Part shown: positions 17,018 through 24,874 of the stretch, one piece after another
How the letters are laid out: each line of letters begins with the position of its first letter
Numbering within the stretch: the stretch's first letter is position 1
Source of the DNA: DASZIT01 sp052143315
GTDB taxonomy: Bacteria > Actinomycetota > Acidimicrobiia > Acidimicrobiales > RAAP-2
Length of the DNA: 64,000 nt
Assembly (NCBI GenBank): GCA_052143315.1
Contig: JBKQTE010000062.1
Location: forward strand, 1 to 64,000
Direction of reading: 5' to 3'
The notes under the pieces: generated by a model
The model's input: the letters and a program-made list of their open reading frames with translations, nothing else
The model's database searches: none
What the model was told of the DNA's origin: nothing
Made by a program: the position numbers and the translations under genes

Positions 17018-17965
17018 CTAGAAGTAGGTGATCTTCGAGGCCCGCTCCTCGACGACGTCGAGGTCGTCGGTCCACGCCCCGGTGGAGAGGTACTTCCACC
17101 CGGCGTCGGCGGCCACCACCACGATGGTGCCGCTGTCGATGGTCTCGGCGGCCTTGGCCGCCCCGGCCAGGGCGGCACCGGAGGAGATGCCGGCGAAGAT
17201 ACCCACCTCGATGAGCCTACGGGTCCACTCGATGGACTCACGGGGCCGGACGATCTTCTTGCCGTCGAGCAGGTCGGCGCCGTCGTTGTCGATGAAGATG
17301 GGCGGGATGTAGCCGTCGTCGAGGTTCCGCAGCCCGTCGACCAGCTCACCGGCGGGTGGCTCGATGGCCAGCACCGTGATGTCCGGATTGCGCTCCTTCA
17401 GGTACCGGCCCGCCCCCATCAGGGTGCCCGAGGTGCCCAGCCCGGCCACGAAGTGGGTCACCTCCGGGCAGTCACGCCAGATCTCCGGGCCGGTGCCCTC
17501 GTAGTGCGCCCTCGGGTTGGCCGGATTGGCGTACTGGTAGAGGAAGGCCCACTCCGGGTGCTCCTCGGCCAGCCGGCGGGCCTTGCGGACCGCCCCGTTC
17601 GAACCCTCCTCCCCGGGCGAGTCGATGATCTCCGCACCCCACACCTCCAGCAGCTGTCGGCGCTCTGGCGACACGTTGGCGGCCAGCACCACCGTCAGGT
17701 GGTAGCCCTTCAGCTTGCACACCATCGCCATGCCGATGCCGGTATTGCCGGACGACGGCTCGATCAGGGTCTGGCCCGGGGCGAGGAGCCCGCCCTTCTC
17801 CGCCTCCTCGATCATCGACAGGGCGATCCGGTCCTTCACCGAGCCCCCGGGGTTCTGCCCCTCGAGCTTGATCAGGATACGGACGTCGGGGTTGGGGCTG
17901 AGCGCGGTGATGTCCACCATCGGCGTGTTGCCGATGAGGTCGAGCACCGAGCCGTAGACCGTCAT
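17018..17965 (-). CDS. cysM: CysO-dependent O-phosphoserine sulfhydrylase (cysteine synthase)
   Basis: The 315-residue PLP enzyme has the cysteine-synthase fold with the Schiff-base Lys44 in GSVKDR, the substrate loop SSGNTG (71-76) and the phosphate-binding GLGTSGTLMG. It ends with WKYLSTGAWTDDLDVVEE, like the closing C-terminal segment of Mycobacterium tuberculosis CysM (Rv1336). That enzyme uses O-phosphoserine and the thiocarboxylated carrier CysO rather than O-acetylserine and sulfide. The start ATG 17965 overlaps the cysO stop by 4 bases (GTATGA), and mec is next upstream, so the substrate assignment is well supported by context. Confidence 0.94.
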   Translation of the reverse strand: MTVYGSVLDLIGNTPMVDITALSPNPDVRILIKLEGQNPGGSVKDRIALSMIEEAEKGGLLAPGQTLIEPSSGNTGIGMAMVCKLKGYHLTVVLAANVSPERRQLLEVWGAEIIDSPGEEGSNGAVRKARRLAEEHPEWAFLYQYANPANPRAHYEGTGPEIWRDCPEVTHFVAGLGTSGTLMGAGRYLKERNPDITVLAIEPPAGELVDGLRNLDDGYIPPIFIDNDGADLLDGKKIVRPRESIEWTRRLIEVGIFAGISSGAALAGAAKAAETIDSGTIVVVAADAGWKYLSTGAWTDDLDVVEERASKITYF

Positions 17966-18267
17966 ACCTGGAGCGGGGGCGGCAGCGGCACGGCGCCCCC
18001 GGCCACGGCCGGGAGGATCGACACCTGGTCGTTGTCGGTCACCGGCGTGTCGAGCCCTGCCAGGTACCGCACGTCGTCGTCGTTGACGTACACGTTGACG
18101 AACTTGTGGAGCGTACCGTCCCCGTTGATCACCTGCCCCGACAGCCCCGGGTGCTCGACGGCCAGGGCGGTGAGGGCCTCCCCCACCGTGGCACCGTCGG
18201 CGGGGACGGACTTGGCGCCTCCGGCGTGGGATCGGAGCACTGTCGGTAGATGCACTGTGACGGGCAC
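17962..18267 (-). CDS. cysO: Ubiquitin-like sulfur carrier CysO with C-terminal extension
   Basis: The 101-residue protein has the ThiS/MoaD beta-grasp fold and closely resembles mycobacterial CysO: IPTVLR-like start, HKFVNVYVNDDDVRYL, and SILPAVAGG. In the mycobacterial protein the diglycine is the C-terminus and is activated to a thiocarboxylate. Here Gly90-Gly91 is followed by ten more residues (AVPLPPPLQV). The carrier would need proteolysis before use, and the neighbouring JAMM peptidase Mec could do this. The extension is read directly through to the TGA that overlaps cysM. ATG 18267 is the start. The gap to mec is 98 bases. Confidence 0.92.
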   Translation of the reverse strand: MPVTVHLPTVLRSHAGGAKSVPADGATVGEALTALAVEHPGLSGQVINGDGTLHKFVNVYVNDDDVRYLAGLDTPVTDNDQVSILPAVAGGAVPLPPPLQV

Positions 18268-18365
18268 GGGGCCTCCCTGTGGTTCCTGTGCTGGGGTCGT
18301 CGCGACCGTGGTGGCGGGTGGCGAGGCAGCCGGTGAGTCGAAAGCCGACTACTTCGGTTCGGATT

Positions 18366-18773
18366 CTACAGTGGTCGCAGGGAGACTGGTTCCTCGCTGA
18401 CGGTGCCGTCGACGATCCGGTAGCTCCGCACCACCGGGCAGATGTCGCGCAGCGAAACCAGCACGTAGTGCCAGGCGGGGTCGGGGGCCTGGGCCACGTC
18501 GGTCGGCGACGGATAGGCGTCGGTGTGGGTATGGGAGTGGAACACCCCGATGATCGAGCCCCCGCCCGACTCGGCGTCGCGGTCGGCACGGAGATGGTCC
18601 TTGGGGTCCACCGTGTAGAGCTTGGCCGACCTGGCCAGGTTGCGGGTCGGGTAGCAGCTCACCACCTCGCCGGTGTCGGGGTCACCACCCAGCAGACCGC
18701 AGGCCTCGTCGGGGAGACCGACCAGGCAGTGGGCCACCATCTGGCTGTGGACAGCTTCGGGGAGGTGCAACAT
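18366..18773 (-). CDS. mec: Mec, JAMM/M67 zinc peptidase of the CysO pathway
   Basis: The 135-residue protein has the JAMM metallopeptidase motif: Glu23 in PDEACG, His79-Ser-His81, and Ser89-x-x-Asp92 in SPTD. It resembles mycobacterial Mec (Rv1334), which releases cysteine from the CysO-cysteine adduct by hydrolysis. It ends RSYRIVDGTVSEEPV, nearly as in the mycobacterial protein. The ATG at 18773 is preceded by GAGGG; GTG 18785 is an alternative. In this organism it may have a second job, removing the ten-residue tail of CysO. It lies first in the mec-cysO-cysM cluster, divergent from smpB. Confidence 0.93.
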   Translation of the reverse strand: MLHLPEAVHSQMVAHCLVGLPDEACGLLGGDPDTGEVVSCYPTRNLARSAKLYTVDPKDHLRADRDAESGGGSIIGVFHSHTHTDAYPSPTDVAQAPDPAWHYVLVSLRDICPVVRSYRIVDGTVSEEPVSLRPL

Positions 18774-18886
18774 GTCGGCCCTCACGCTAGAGGACGGCGG
18801 GATCCACGGTCGGGTTCGCCCCGGAAGGTCCGCCCCCGACGTCGGTGGCCACCCGGGTCGGCCACCCCGACTACCGTCCGGGGGGC

Positions 18887-19438
18887 ATGTCCGCTGCAGC
18901 AGCCAAGCACTCCGGCGCCACCAGCGCCGCCAAACGCCCATCGGGGGGCGCCGATCCGAGCCGGGAGAACAACCGGCTGGTGGCGTCCAACCGGCGCGCC
19001 CGCCACGACTACGAGATCGTCGACACCGTCGAGTGCGGTGTGGTGCTCCAGGGGTCGGAGGTGAAGTCCCTCCGGGCCGGCCGTATCGCCCTGCAGGACT
19101 CCTACGCCCGCATCATCGACGGTGAGCTCTGGCTGTTCGGCGTCCACATCCCTCCCTACGCCCAGGCCACCGGGTTCGGGGCCCACGAACCCGACCGCCG
19201 CCGCAAGCTCCTGCTCCACCGGCGCCAGATCGACGAGTGGATGGGCCGAAGCCAGCAACAGTCGCTCACCATGGTGCCGCTCTCCATCTACTTCAAGGAG
19301 GGCAGGGCCAAGGTCGAGCTGGCCCTGGCCCGAGGGCGGCGCCAGTACGACAAGCGTCACGCCATCGCCAGCCGGGACGCCTCCCGGGAGGCCGCCCGGG
19401 AGGCGCGGGCGGCCACCAGGGGCGGATCGCACCGCTGA
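18887..19438 (+). CDS. smpB: SsrA-binding protein SmpB
   Basis: The 183-residue protein binds the tRNA-like domain of tmRNA and brings it to stalled ribosomes. Core motifs are ENNRLVASNRRARHDYEI, GVVLQGSEVKSLRAGR, DSYARI and RRKLLLHRRQID. The C-terminal tail is long and rich in Arg, Ala and Lys (about 145-183) and should insert into the ribosomal mRNA channel. The N-terminus has about 35 extra Ala/Ser/Gly-rich residues compared with the roughly 160-residue E. coli protein. ATG 18887 is preferred over GTG 18845. The tmRNA gene begins 75 bases downstream. Confidence 0.95.
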   Translation: MSAAAAKHSGATSAAKRPSGGADPSRENNRLVASNRRARHDYEIVDTVECGVVLQGSEVKSLRAGRIALQDSYARIIDGELWLFGVHIPPYAQATGFGAHEPDRRRKLLLHRRQIDEWMGRSQQQSLTMVPLSIYFKEGRAKVELALARGRRQYDKRHAIASRDASREAAREARAATRGGSHR

Positions 19439-19513
19439 CCGGGGCCGGTCCCGGCGACGACCGGTAGGATGACGACCGATCGGCCACCGTGGCCGATCGG
19501 TAACCCGTACCCA

Positions 19514-19860
19514 GGGGGTGACAGGCTTCGACTCTGGTCGTCGAGGTGGGAGAAGCGAGCCGTGGTCTCCGGAGCCACGTTAAAGAGCCGGAACCAAAAA
19601 TAAACGCCGAGCCTCAGCTCGCGCTCGCAGCCTAGAAACTGCGACGTCCGACCGGTCTCAGTCCTACGGGCCGGAACCGGGCGCCATCAAGTAGGGCTCA
19701 CCTAGTGGCTGCGCCGACGGGCAGCTAGGGACACCTCAGTCGGATACGGGACACCGCTGCCGCCGGCAACGACGGTGTCCCCGACAATCCACCGCCGGCT
19801 GCGCTCGGAGAAGCCCCATTGAGAAGCCGGAGGACGCGGGTTCGATTCCCGCCACCTCCA
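19514..19860 (+). ncRNA. ssrA: Transfer-messenger RNA (tmRNA)
   Basis: The ends pair as a tRNA-like acceptor stem (GGGGGTG at 19514-19520 with CACCTCC at 19853-19859, discriminator A) and the 3' part has a T-arm GCGGG TTCGATT CCCGC. CCA is not encoded. The tag reading frame is at 19606-19635: resume codon GCC, then AEPQLALAA and TAG, after the usual AAAATAAAC context. With the alanine charged on the tmRNA the added tag is A-AEPQLALAA, ending in the standard ALAA degradation signal. A TAGGAT at 19465-19470 could be a -10 box. A strong terminator follows. Confidence 0.97.
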
Positions 19861-19862
19861 CG

Positions 19863-19898
19863 GATGCCCTGACCTGTTTTCCCGCAGGTCAGGGCATC
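19863..19898 (+). terminator. Terminator hairpin of tmRNA
   Basis: A perfect 14-bp inverted repeat (GATGCCCTGACCTG and CAGGTCAGGGCATC) with an 8-base loop is followed by TTTG. It starts 3 bases after the mature 3' end of tmRNA. Confidence 0.88.
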
Positions 19899-20138
19899 TT
19901 TGCGTCCCTGGTCCGGTCGCCCGAAGACACCCTCGGGACACGAGCGGGACACGCCGGACAGGCGCGGGTTCCGTCTGTCTGATCCGTCTGTCTGATCCGA
20001 ACCGAGCCCGACGGAGGGTCTTGCTGCTTGATTCCGACCAGCAGTCGGTCGGCCCGGTCGGCGAGCTCAGGCAGGTCCCTGCCGAGCTCAAGAAGACACC
20101 CGAGGGAGCCGATCAAGTCGACGGGGAGAAGTGTCGAC

Positions 20139-20354
20139 ATGGCTGTGAAGGTTGGAGTTCAGACCAAATCGAAGCGCCCAGTCGCCGATGGCGGCGGCGT
20201 GGTTTCCACTCCGGGTGGACGAACGATGACGGCAGCGGTGTCGAGACGGATGCTTCCAGCCCTCACCGAGCTTCCTTCGAGTGACGGCGCCGAGGCGGAT
20301 CGACTCGGCGCCCGGTACGGCAGCGTCGAGGCGCGGCGGAGGGTGGCGTCGTGA
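20139..20354 (+). CDS. Small hypothetical protein coupled to SGNH gene
   Basis: The 71-residue product is basic and Ser/Thr/Arg-rich with no hydrophobic segment and looks mostly disordered. ATG 20139 has GGGGAGAAG upstream, and the stop overlaps the GTG start of the next gene by 4 bases (GTGA), which argues that it is translated. The function is unknown; it may serve mainly as a translated leader for the hydrolase. Confidence 0.5.
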   Translation: MAVKVGVQTKSKRPVADGGGVVSTPGGRTMTAAVSRRMLPALTELPSSDGAEADRLGARYGSVEARRRVAS

Positions 20355-21157
20355 TCTGGGCCGGGTGGTCACTGGTGCTGGCGGCGCTGGTGGCCGTCGG
20401 GCCGACCGTGTCTGCCGGTCAGGTGCCGGTGCGCAGGGTCAGCGTCTTCGGCGACAGCCTGATGACAGAGGCCGCCGACCCGTTCGCCGTCGATATCGGT
20501 GCGGACGCCACAGTGAGCGAGTCGGTGTTCCCCGGCACGGCTCCGTGCGACTGGTCGACGGAGATGACCGCCGACGCTGCCACCCACCCGACCGCGGTCG
20601 TCCTCGAGTTCTCCGGCAACGCCCTGACGCCGTGCATCGCCGGGGCGGACTACGAAACGCCGGCCTACTTCGACCAGTACGGGATCGACGTCTCAGCGGC
20701 GGTCGACGCCTACGTCAACGCCGGCACCCACGTGTTTCTCGTGGGCAACGCCCCGACGCTTTCACAGGTGAACGCCCACGACACCCGATGGAACACGCTC
20801 AACTGGAACTACAGCGCCATGGCGGCGAACCTCCCGGGGCGAGTGACGTTCGTCAACGCCGGGGCGGCGGTGGAGTCGGCCTCCGGGCAGTTCGTCTGGA
20901 CCGTGCCGGGCCGGCCCGGCCTGGATGTGGTACGGGCGCCTGACGGCCAGCACTTCTGCTCGGCGGCGGTCCTCAGTTGGCCCGAGTGGCGTTCGTGCGG
21001 GTCACTGGCACCCGGGGCTATTGGGTACGCACGGGCGATCGCCGCGGCCGTCGGCCGTTACCTCAAGACGGGCTCGGCGCCGGCCTACGTGGGGCCGCCG
21101 CTCGACCCGGAGAACGTGGCGCCGACGATGGCGCCCGGACAGGTGGACCCGTACTGA
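20351..21157 (+). CDS. Secreted SGNH/GDSL-family hydrolase
   Basis: The 268-residue protein has a cleavable signal peptide (hydrophobic residues about 5-20, cut near VSAGQ) and an SGNH hydrolase fold: block I FGDSL at residues 33-37 with the nucleophile Ser36, a block III-like LEFSGNA, and the late Asp-x-x-His in PDGQHF as the remaining catalytic residues. Four Cys in the mature part may form disulfides. It should be an extracytoplasmic esterase, lipase or glycan O-deacetylase. GTG 20351 is coupled to the upstream gene. The C-terminal 35 residues are Pro-rich. Confidence 0.82.
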   Translation: MIWAGWSLVLAALVAVGPTVSAGQVPVRRVSVFGDSLMTEAADPFAVDIGADATVSESVFPGTAPCDWSTEMTADAATHPTAVVLEFSGNALTPCIAGADYETPAYFDQYGIDVSAAVDAYVNAGTHVFLVGNAPTLSQVNAHDTRWNTLNWNYSAMAANLPGRVTFVNAGAAVESASGQFVWTVPGRPGLDVVRAPDGQHFCSAAVLSWPEWRSCGSLAPGAIGYARAIAAAVGRYLKTGSAPAYVGPPLDPENVAPTMAPGQVDPY

Positions 21158-21195
21158 CCACGGCAGCGGCCGAACGATGATGCCGCGGTGGCGGC

Positions 21196-21915
21196 CTACT
21201 GGTAATGGTCCGTCCAGGTGGCACCGTCCCAGTACCGTTGCTGGCCGGGAGCCCCGCCCGGGGCGGGGAACCACCCGGCGGGGGGATGGGCCGACGGTGC
21301 CGCCGCCGGCTGCGCCGGGGTGGCCGTGCCCGGCGCCTGCGCCGGCGGGGTCCCGCCCCGCATGACCTGCCCGAACGAGGGGATGACCACCTGGGCCGCG
21401 CTGTCCTCGGACTGAACCGTCGGCGTGGTCGGTGTGGCCGGCGTGGTCGGCGGCGACCCCGCAGGGCCCGGGGGGCCGCCGGCCCACGGAGCGGCCGCGC
21501 CCACCGGGGCGGGGATGGGGCCCGCAGGGCCCGGGGGGCCGCCCGGCACGAACGCCCCACCGTAGGGACCGGGCCGCCCGTACCCGCCGGTCCCGGCCAG
21601 CTGCGCCCGCAGGGCCTTCACCTCCCGGACGACTGGCCACTCCGAGAAGGCGAAGATCAGCACGAAGACGAAGCCGACGAAGGGGATGAAGGCCAGCAAC
21701 ACGAACCAGCCGGAGTAGCCCGCCTTCGTCACCACCTTGACGGCGGCGAGGATCTCCACCACCACCACTACCAGGATGACCAGCAAGAAGATGGTGTCGA
21801 AGCCGGCGAACAGGCCCGACGAGCTGCTGCAGACCAGTCCACCGTTGGCGTTGGTCACGCAGCCGGCCTCGTGGACCGCACCGAGCAACGGCCAGCTCTG
21901 CAGATCTCCGATCAT
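21196..21915 (-). CDS. Membrane protein with C-terminal DUF2510
   Basis: The 239-residue protein has two or three membrane segments (about residues 35-57, 65-85 and a short one before WPVVREV), then a long Pro/Gly/Ala linker and a C-terminal DUF2510 motif (GWFPAPGG, then RYWDGATWTDHY). The membrane half resembles DUF5684-like proteins (GYSGWFVLLAFIPFVGFVF). DUF2510 is at the opposite end from that in the protein at 14252. ATG 21915 has GGAGGGG just upstream; a GTG at 21933 is possible. Convergent with the SGNH gene, 38 bases apart. Function unknown. Confidence 0.82.
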   Translation of the reverse strand: MIGDLQSWPLLGAVHEAGCVTNANGGLVCSSSSGLFAGFDTIFLLVILVVVVVEILAAVKVVTKAGYSGWFVLLAFIPFVGFVFVLIFAFSEWPVVREVKALRAQLAGTGGYGRPGPYGGAFVPGGPPGPAGPIPAPVGAAAPWAGGPPGPAGSPPTTPATPTTPTVQSEDSAAQVVIPSFGQVMRGGTPPAQAPGTATPAQPAAAPSAHPPAGWFPAPGGAPGQQRYWDGATWTDHYQ

Positions 21916-22144
21916 GGTCCCCTCCGATCGCACGTCCTGGCGAGCGAGAGAGCGCAGGCTCCCGGGCCGCCGCCTGATGGTCTAGTACAGCGGGGGCGGC
22001 GGACGCCGGATGGCCGTCCTGGTGCGACCACCATGACAGCGCGGCCGGGGCTACCCTCCGTGCTGCGATCCGTCATCCCGCTCGGGGCGGGCGGTCGGCA
22101 CCTCTACCTCCCATGGCCACCTCCCCACTACAGCGCCGCGTCCG

Positions 22145-24874
22145 ATGAGCACCCTCTCCCGACGCCTCGCCGTGGTGCTCCTGGTCGGCAGCCTCGCCGT
22201 CGGTGCCGGGGGGGCCGTCCTCGCCGGTACCACCGGCCGGGCCGGGGCGTCCTCGCCGCGTACGCCGACCACCGCGCCCGACATCACCCCGAGGCCACTG
22301 CCCCACACCCCGCCGGTCTCGTCGTGCCCGTGGCTACGTGCCGCCATCGACCGGCATCAGTCGCCGGCGGCCCTCGCCGACCTGGTGCTGGGCCGCATGA
22401 CGCTCGCCGAGAAGCTGGGCGAGATCGCCCTCATCAACTCCCACGGGTACGAGAACCTCGACGCCGGAGTGCCCCGCCTGTGCATTCCCCGGCTCACGCT
22501 CCAGGACGGGCCCCAGGGCCTGGCCTTCGGGGACACCGACGTCACCCAGCTGCCGGCGCCACTGGGTCTGGCCGCCACCTTCGACACCACCCTCGCCCAC
22601 CAGTACGGGCAGGTGCTGGGCTCGGAAGCACGGGGCCAGGGGATCGACGTGGTGCAGTCCCCGAACCTCAACATCGACCGGGTGCCGCAGAACGGTCGAG
22701 GCTACGAGGGGTTCGGCGAGGACCCGCTGCTGGTGTCCGACATGGGCGTCGCCGAGATCGGGGGCATCCAGTCCCAGGGCACCCTGGCGCAGGCCAAGCA
22801 CTTCGTGACCTACAACCAGGAGACGGACCGCGGCGTGCTCGACACCGTGGTGTCCCCGCGTGCCCTGGAGGAGATCTACCTCCCGCCCTTCAGGGCGGCG
22901 GTCGAGCAGGCCCACGTGGCCTCGGTGATGTGCGCCTACCCGCAGCTCAACGAGGTCTACCAGTGCCAGGATCCCGCACTCGGCCAGCAGCTGCAGCAGT
23001 GGGGGTTCACCGGCTTCGTCCGATCCGACCTGGGGGCCGTGCACGACCCGGTCGCCGCCCTCGCCGCCGGGACCGATCTCATCAAGCCGGCCAGTGCCAC
23101 CCGGCTGGCGCGGTCGGTCAGCGAGGGCGTGCTGCCGATTGCGGACGTGGACGACGCCGTCAGGGGGGTGCTCACCGAGCTGTTCGACTCCGGACTGGTC
23201 GGACGACCGGTGACCGGGGCACCGGGGACCCCGGTCGACACCATCGACGACGGCCTGTTGGCCCGGAAGGTCGCCGAGCACTCGGCGGTCCTGCTCCAGG
23301 ACCGCGGGAGCGTGCTCCCACTGTCGGCCTCGCCCTCGTCGTCGGTGGCCGTCATCGGCGCCGCCGCCTCGGCCGTCCCGGTGACCACCGGGTTCGGCAG
23401 CTCACAGGTCACCGCCGACTTCACCTCCACGCCCCTCGCCGCCATCCGGGACCGAGCGGGCCCCAAGACGGTCGTCCGGTACGCCGACGGGGGCAGCACC
23501 ACCCACGGCTACCCCACCGTTCCCTCGCAGTACCTTGCCCCGTCGACGGGGACCGGACAGGGCCTGACCCTGACGGTCGCACCGACCGAGCCGGTCGTCG
23601 GGGCCACGCCCCTGCGGACGCTCGACCCGAACGTCGACGTCGCCCTCCGGGCCCACCCCTCGGTGCTGGCCGTGCTGCCGGCCGGCACCGCCAACCCGTC
23701 ACCGGACCGGCCCCGCCGGACGAGGCCACCGGGCTCCCCCGCCACCCGCACAACCCTCAACGTGCCGGCCGGGTGGTCGGATATCACCGCCACCTGGACG
23801 GGAACCCTGACGCCACCCCGGAGCGGGCTCTACGCCTTCTCCACCGTCGGGTCGGGAGCGGCCACCCTGACGCTGGACGGCACCCCGGTGGTGTCCGACC
23901 CTGAGAGCCACGTCCGCGGCGTCTGGTCCCAGTCGGTGCAGCTCGCCGCCGGTCACGCCTACCAGGTGCTCCTCAGCTGGGACCCGTTCGACTCCCCCAG
24001 CCCCAGCGGCCCCGACACCCTGCACCCGAGCACCCTGACCCTCGGTTGGGAGTACGCCTCCGCCCCCATCGCCCAGGCGGTCGCCGCCGCCCGGTCGTCC
24101 CGGGTGGCGGTCGTCTTCGCCGGCGACTTCAACTCCGAGGGGTTCGACCGGCCCTCCCTCGACCTCCCCGGAGACCAGGACGCCCTCATCGCGGCGGTGG
24201 CGGCCGCCAACCCCCGGACGGTGGTGGTGCTCGACACCGGCGGCCCGGTGGTGATGCCGTGGCTGAACCAGGTGGCCGGTGTGGTGGAGGACTGGTACCC
24301 GGGCGAGGAGGACGGGGACGCCATCGCCGCCGTGCTCTACGGTGCCGTGGACCCGTCAGGGCGACTGCCGGTCACCTTCCCGTCGTCGGAGGCCCAGTCC
24401 GCCATCGACACCCCGGCCCAGTGGCCAGGGGTGAACCTGGTCTCGACCTACTCGGAAGGGCTTCAGGTGGGGTACCGCTACGACAATGCCAACGGGATCC
24501 GCCCGCTGTTCCCGTTCGGCTTCGGCCTCTCCTACACCCACTTCGTCCAGAGCCTGGTCTCCACCACCAGCACCGGGGGCGGGTACGTGCTCGAGGTCCG
24601 GGTCACCAACACCGGGCGTGTCAGCGGCACCGACGTCCCCCAGGCGTACGTCACCTTCCCGGCCGCCGCCGACGAGCCACCGGCCCAGTTGGCGGCGTTC
24701 GCGCCGGTCACCGTGGGAGCGGGCCGGAGCGCCACGGTCGACCTGACCGTCCCCGCCTCGGCCCTCTCCTCCTACCTCGGCTCGGGGTGGACCACCGTCC
24801 CCGGCACCTACACCCTGGCCGTCGGCGAGTCGTCGCAGGACCTGCCCCTGCACACCACCGTCACCGTTCCCTGA
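22145..24874 (+). CDS. Secreted glycoside hydrolase family 3 (beta-glucosidase-like) with PA14
   Basis: The 909-residue protein has a signal peptide (about 1-35), a GH3 N-terminal barrel (about 60-330) with the nucleophile Asp295 in VRSDLGA and KHFVTYNQE for substrate binding, and a GH3 C-terminal domain interrupted by a PA14-type beta-barrel (about 525-640, TATWTGTLTPPRSGLYAFS). A C-terminal fibronectin-III-like domain (about 815-905) ends it. It should hydrolyse beta-linked glucosides or related sugars outside the cell; the exact linkage is not predictable. PA14 insertions can widen or close the substrate pocket in family members. It overlaps the convergent RNA methyltransferase gene by 14 bases. 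Confidence 0.93.
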   Translation: MSTLSRRLAVVLLVGSLAVGAGGAVLAGTTGRAGASSPRTPTTAPDITPRPLPHTPPVSSCPWLRAAIDRHQSPAALADLVLGRMTLAEKLGEIALINSHGYENLDAGVPRLCIPRLTLQDGPQGLAFGDTDVTQLPAPLGLAATFDTTLAHQYGQVLGSEARGQGIDVVQSPNLNIDRVPQNGRGYEGFGEDPLLVSDMGVAEIGGIQSQGTLAQAKHFVTYNQETDRGVLDTVVSPRALEEIYLPPFRAAVEQAHVASVMCAYPQLNEVYQCQDPALGQQLQQWGFTGFVRSDLGAVHDPVAALAAGTDLIKPASATRLARSVSEGVLPIADVDDAVRGVLTELFDSGLVGRPVTGAPGTPVDTIDDGLLARKVAEHSAVLLQDRGSVLPLSASPSSSVAVIGAAASAVPVTTGFGSSQVTADFTSTPLAAIRDRAGPKTVVRYADGGSTTHGYPTVPSQYLAPSTGTGQGLTLTVAPTEPVVGATPLRTLDPNVDVALRAHPSVLAVLPAGTANPSPDRPRRTRPPGSPATRTTLNVPAGWSDITATWTGTLTPPRSGLYAFSTVGSGAATLTLDGTPVVSDPESHVRGVWSQSVQLAAGHAYQVLLSWDPFDSPSPSGPDTLHPSTLTLGWEYASAPIAQAVAAARSSRVAVVFAGDFNSEGFDRPSLDLPGDQDALIAAVAAANPRTVVVLDTGGPVVMPWLNQVAGVVEDWYPGEEDGDAIAAVLYGAVDPSGRLPVTFPSSEAQSAIDTPAQWPGVNLVSTYSEGLQVGYRYDNANGIRPLFPFGFGLSYTHFVQSLVSTTSTGGGYVLEVRVTNTGRVSGTDVPQAYVTFPAAADEPPAQLAAFAPVTVGAGRSATVDLTVPASALSSYLGSGWTTVPGTYTLAVGESSQDLPLHTTVTVP

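Noticed and set aside
19439..19513. Promoter of the tmRNA gene
   Set aside because: TAGGAT at 19465-19470 looks like a -10 box, but no matching -35 box lies 16-19 bases upstream, so it is not listed as a feature.
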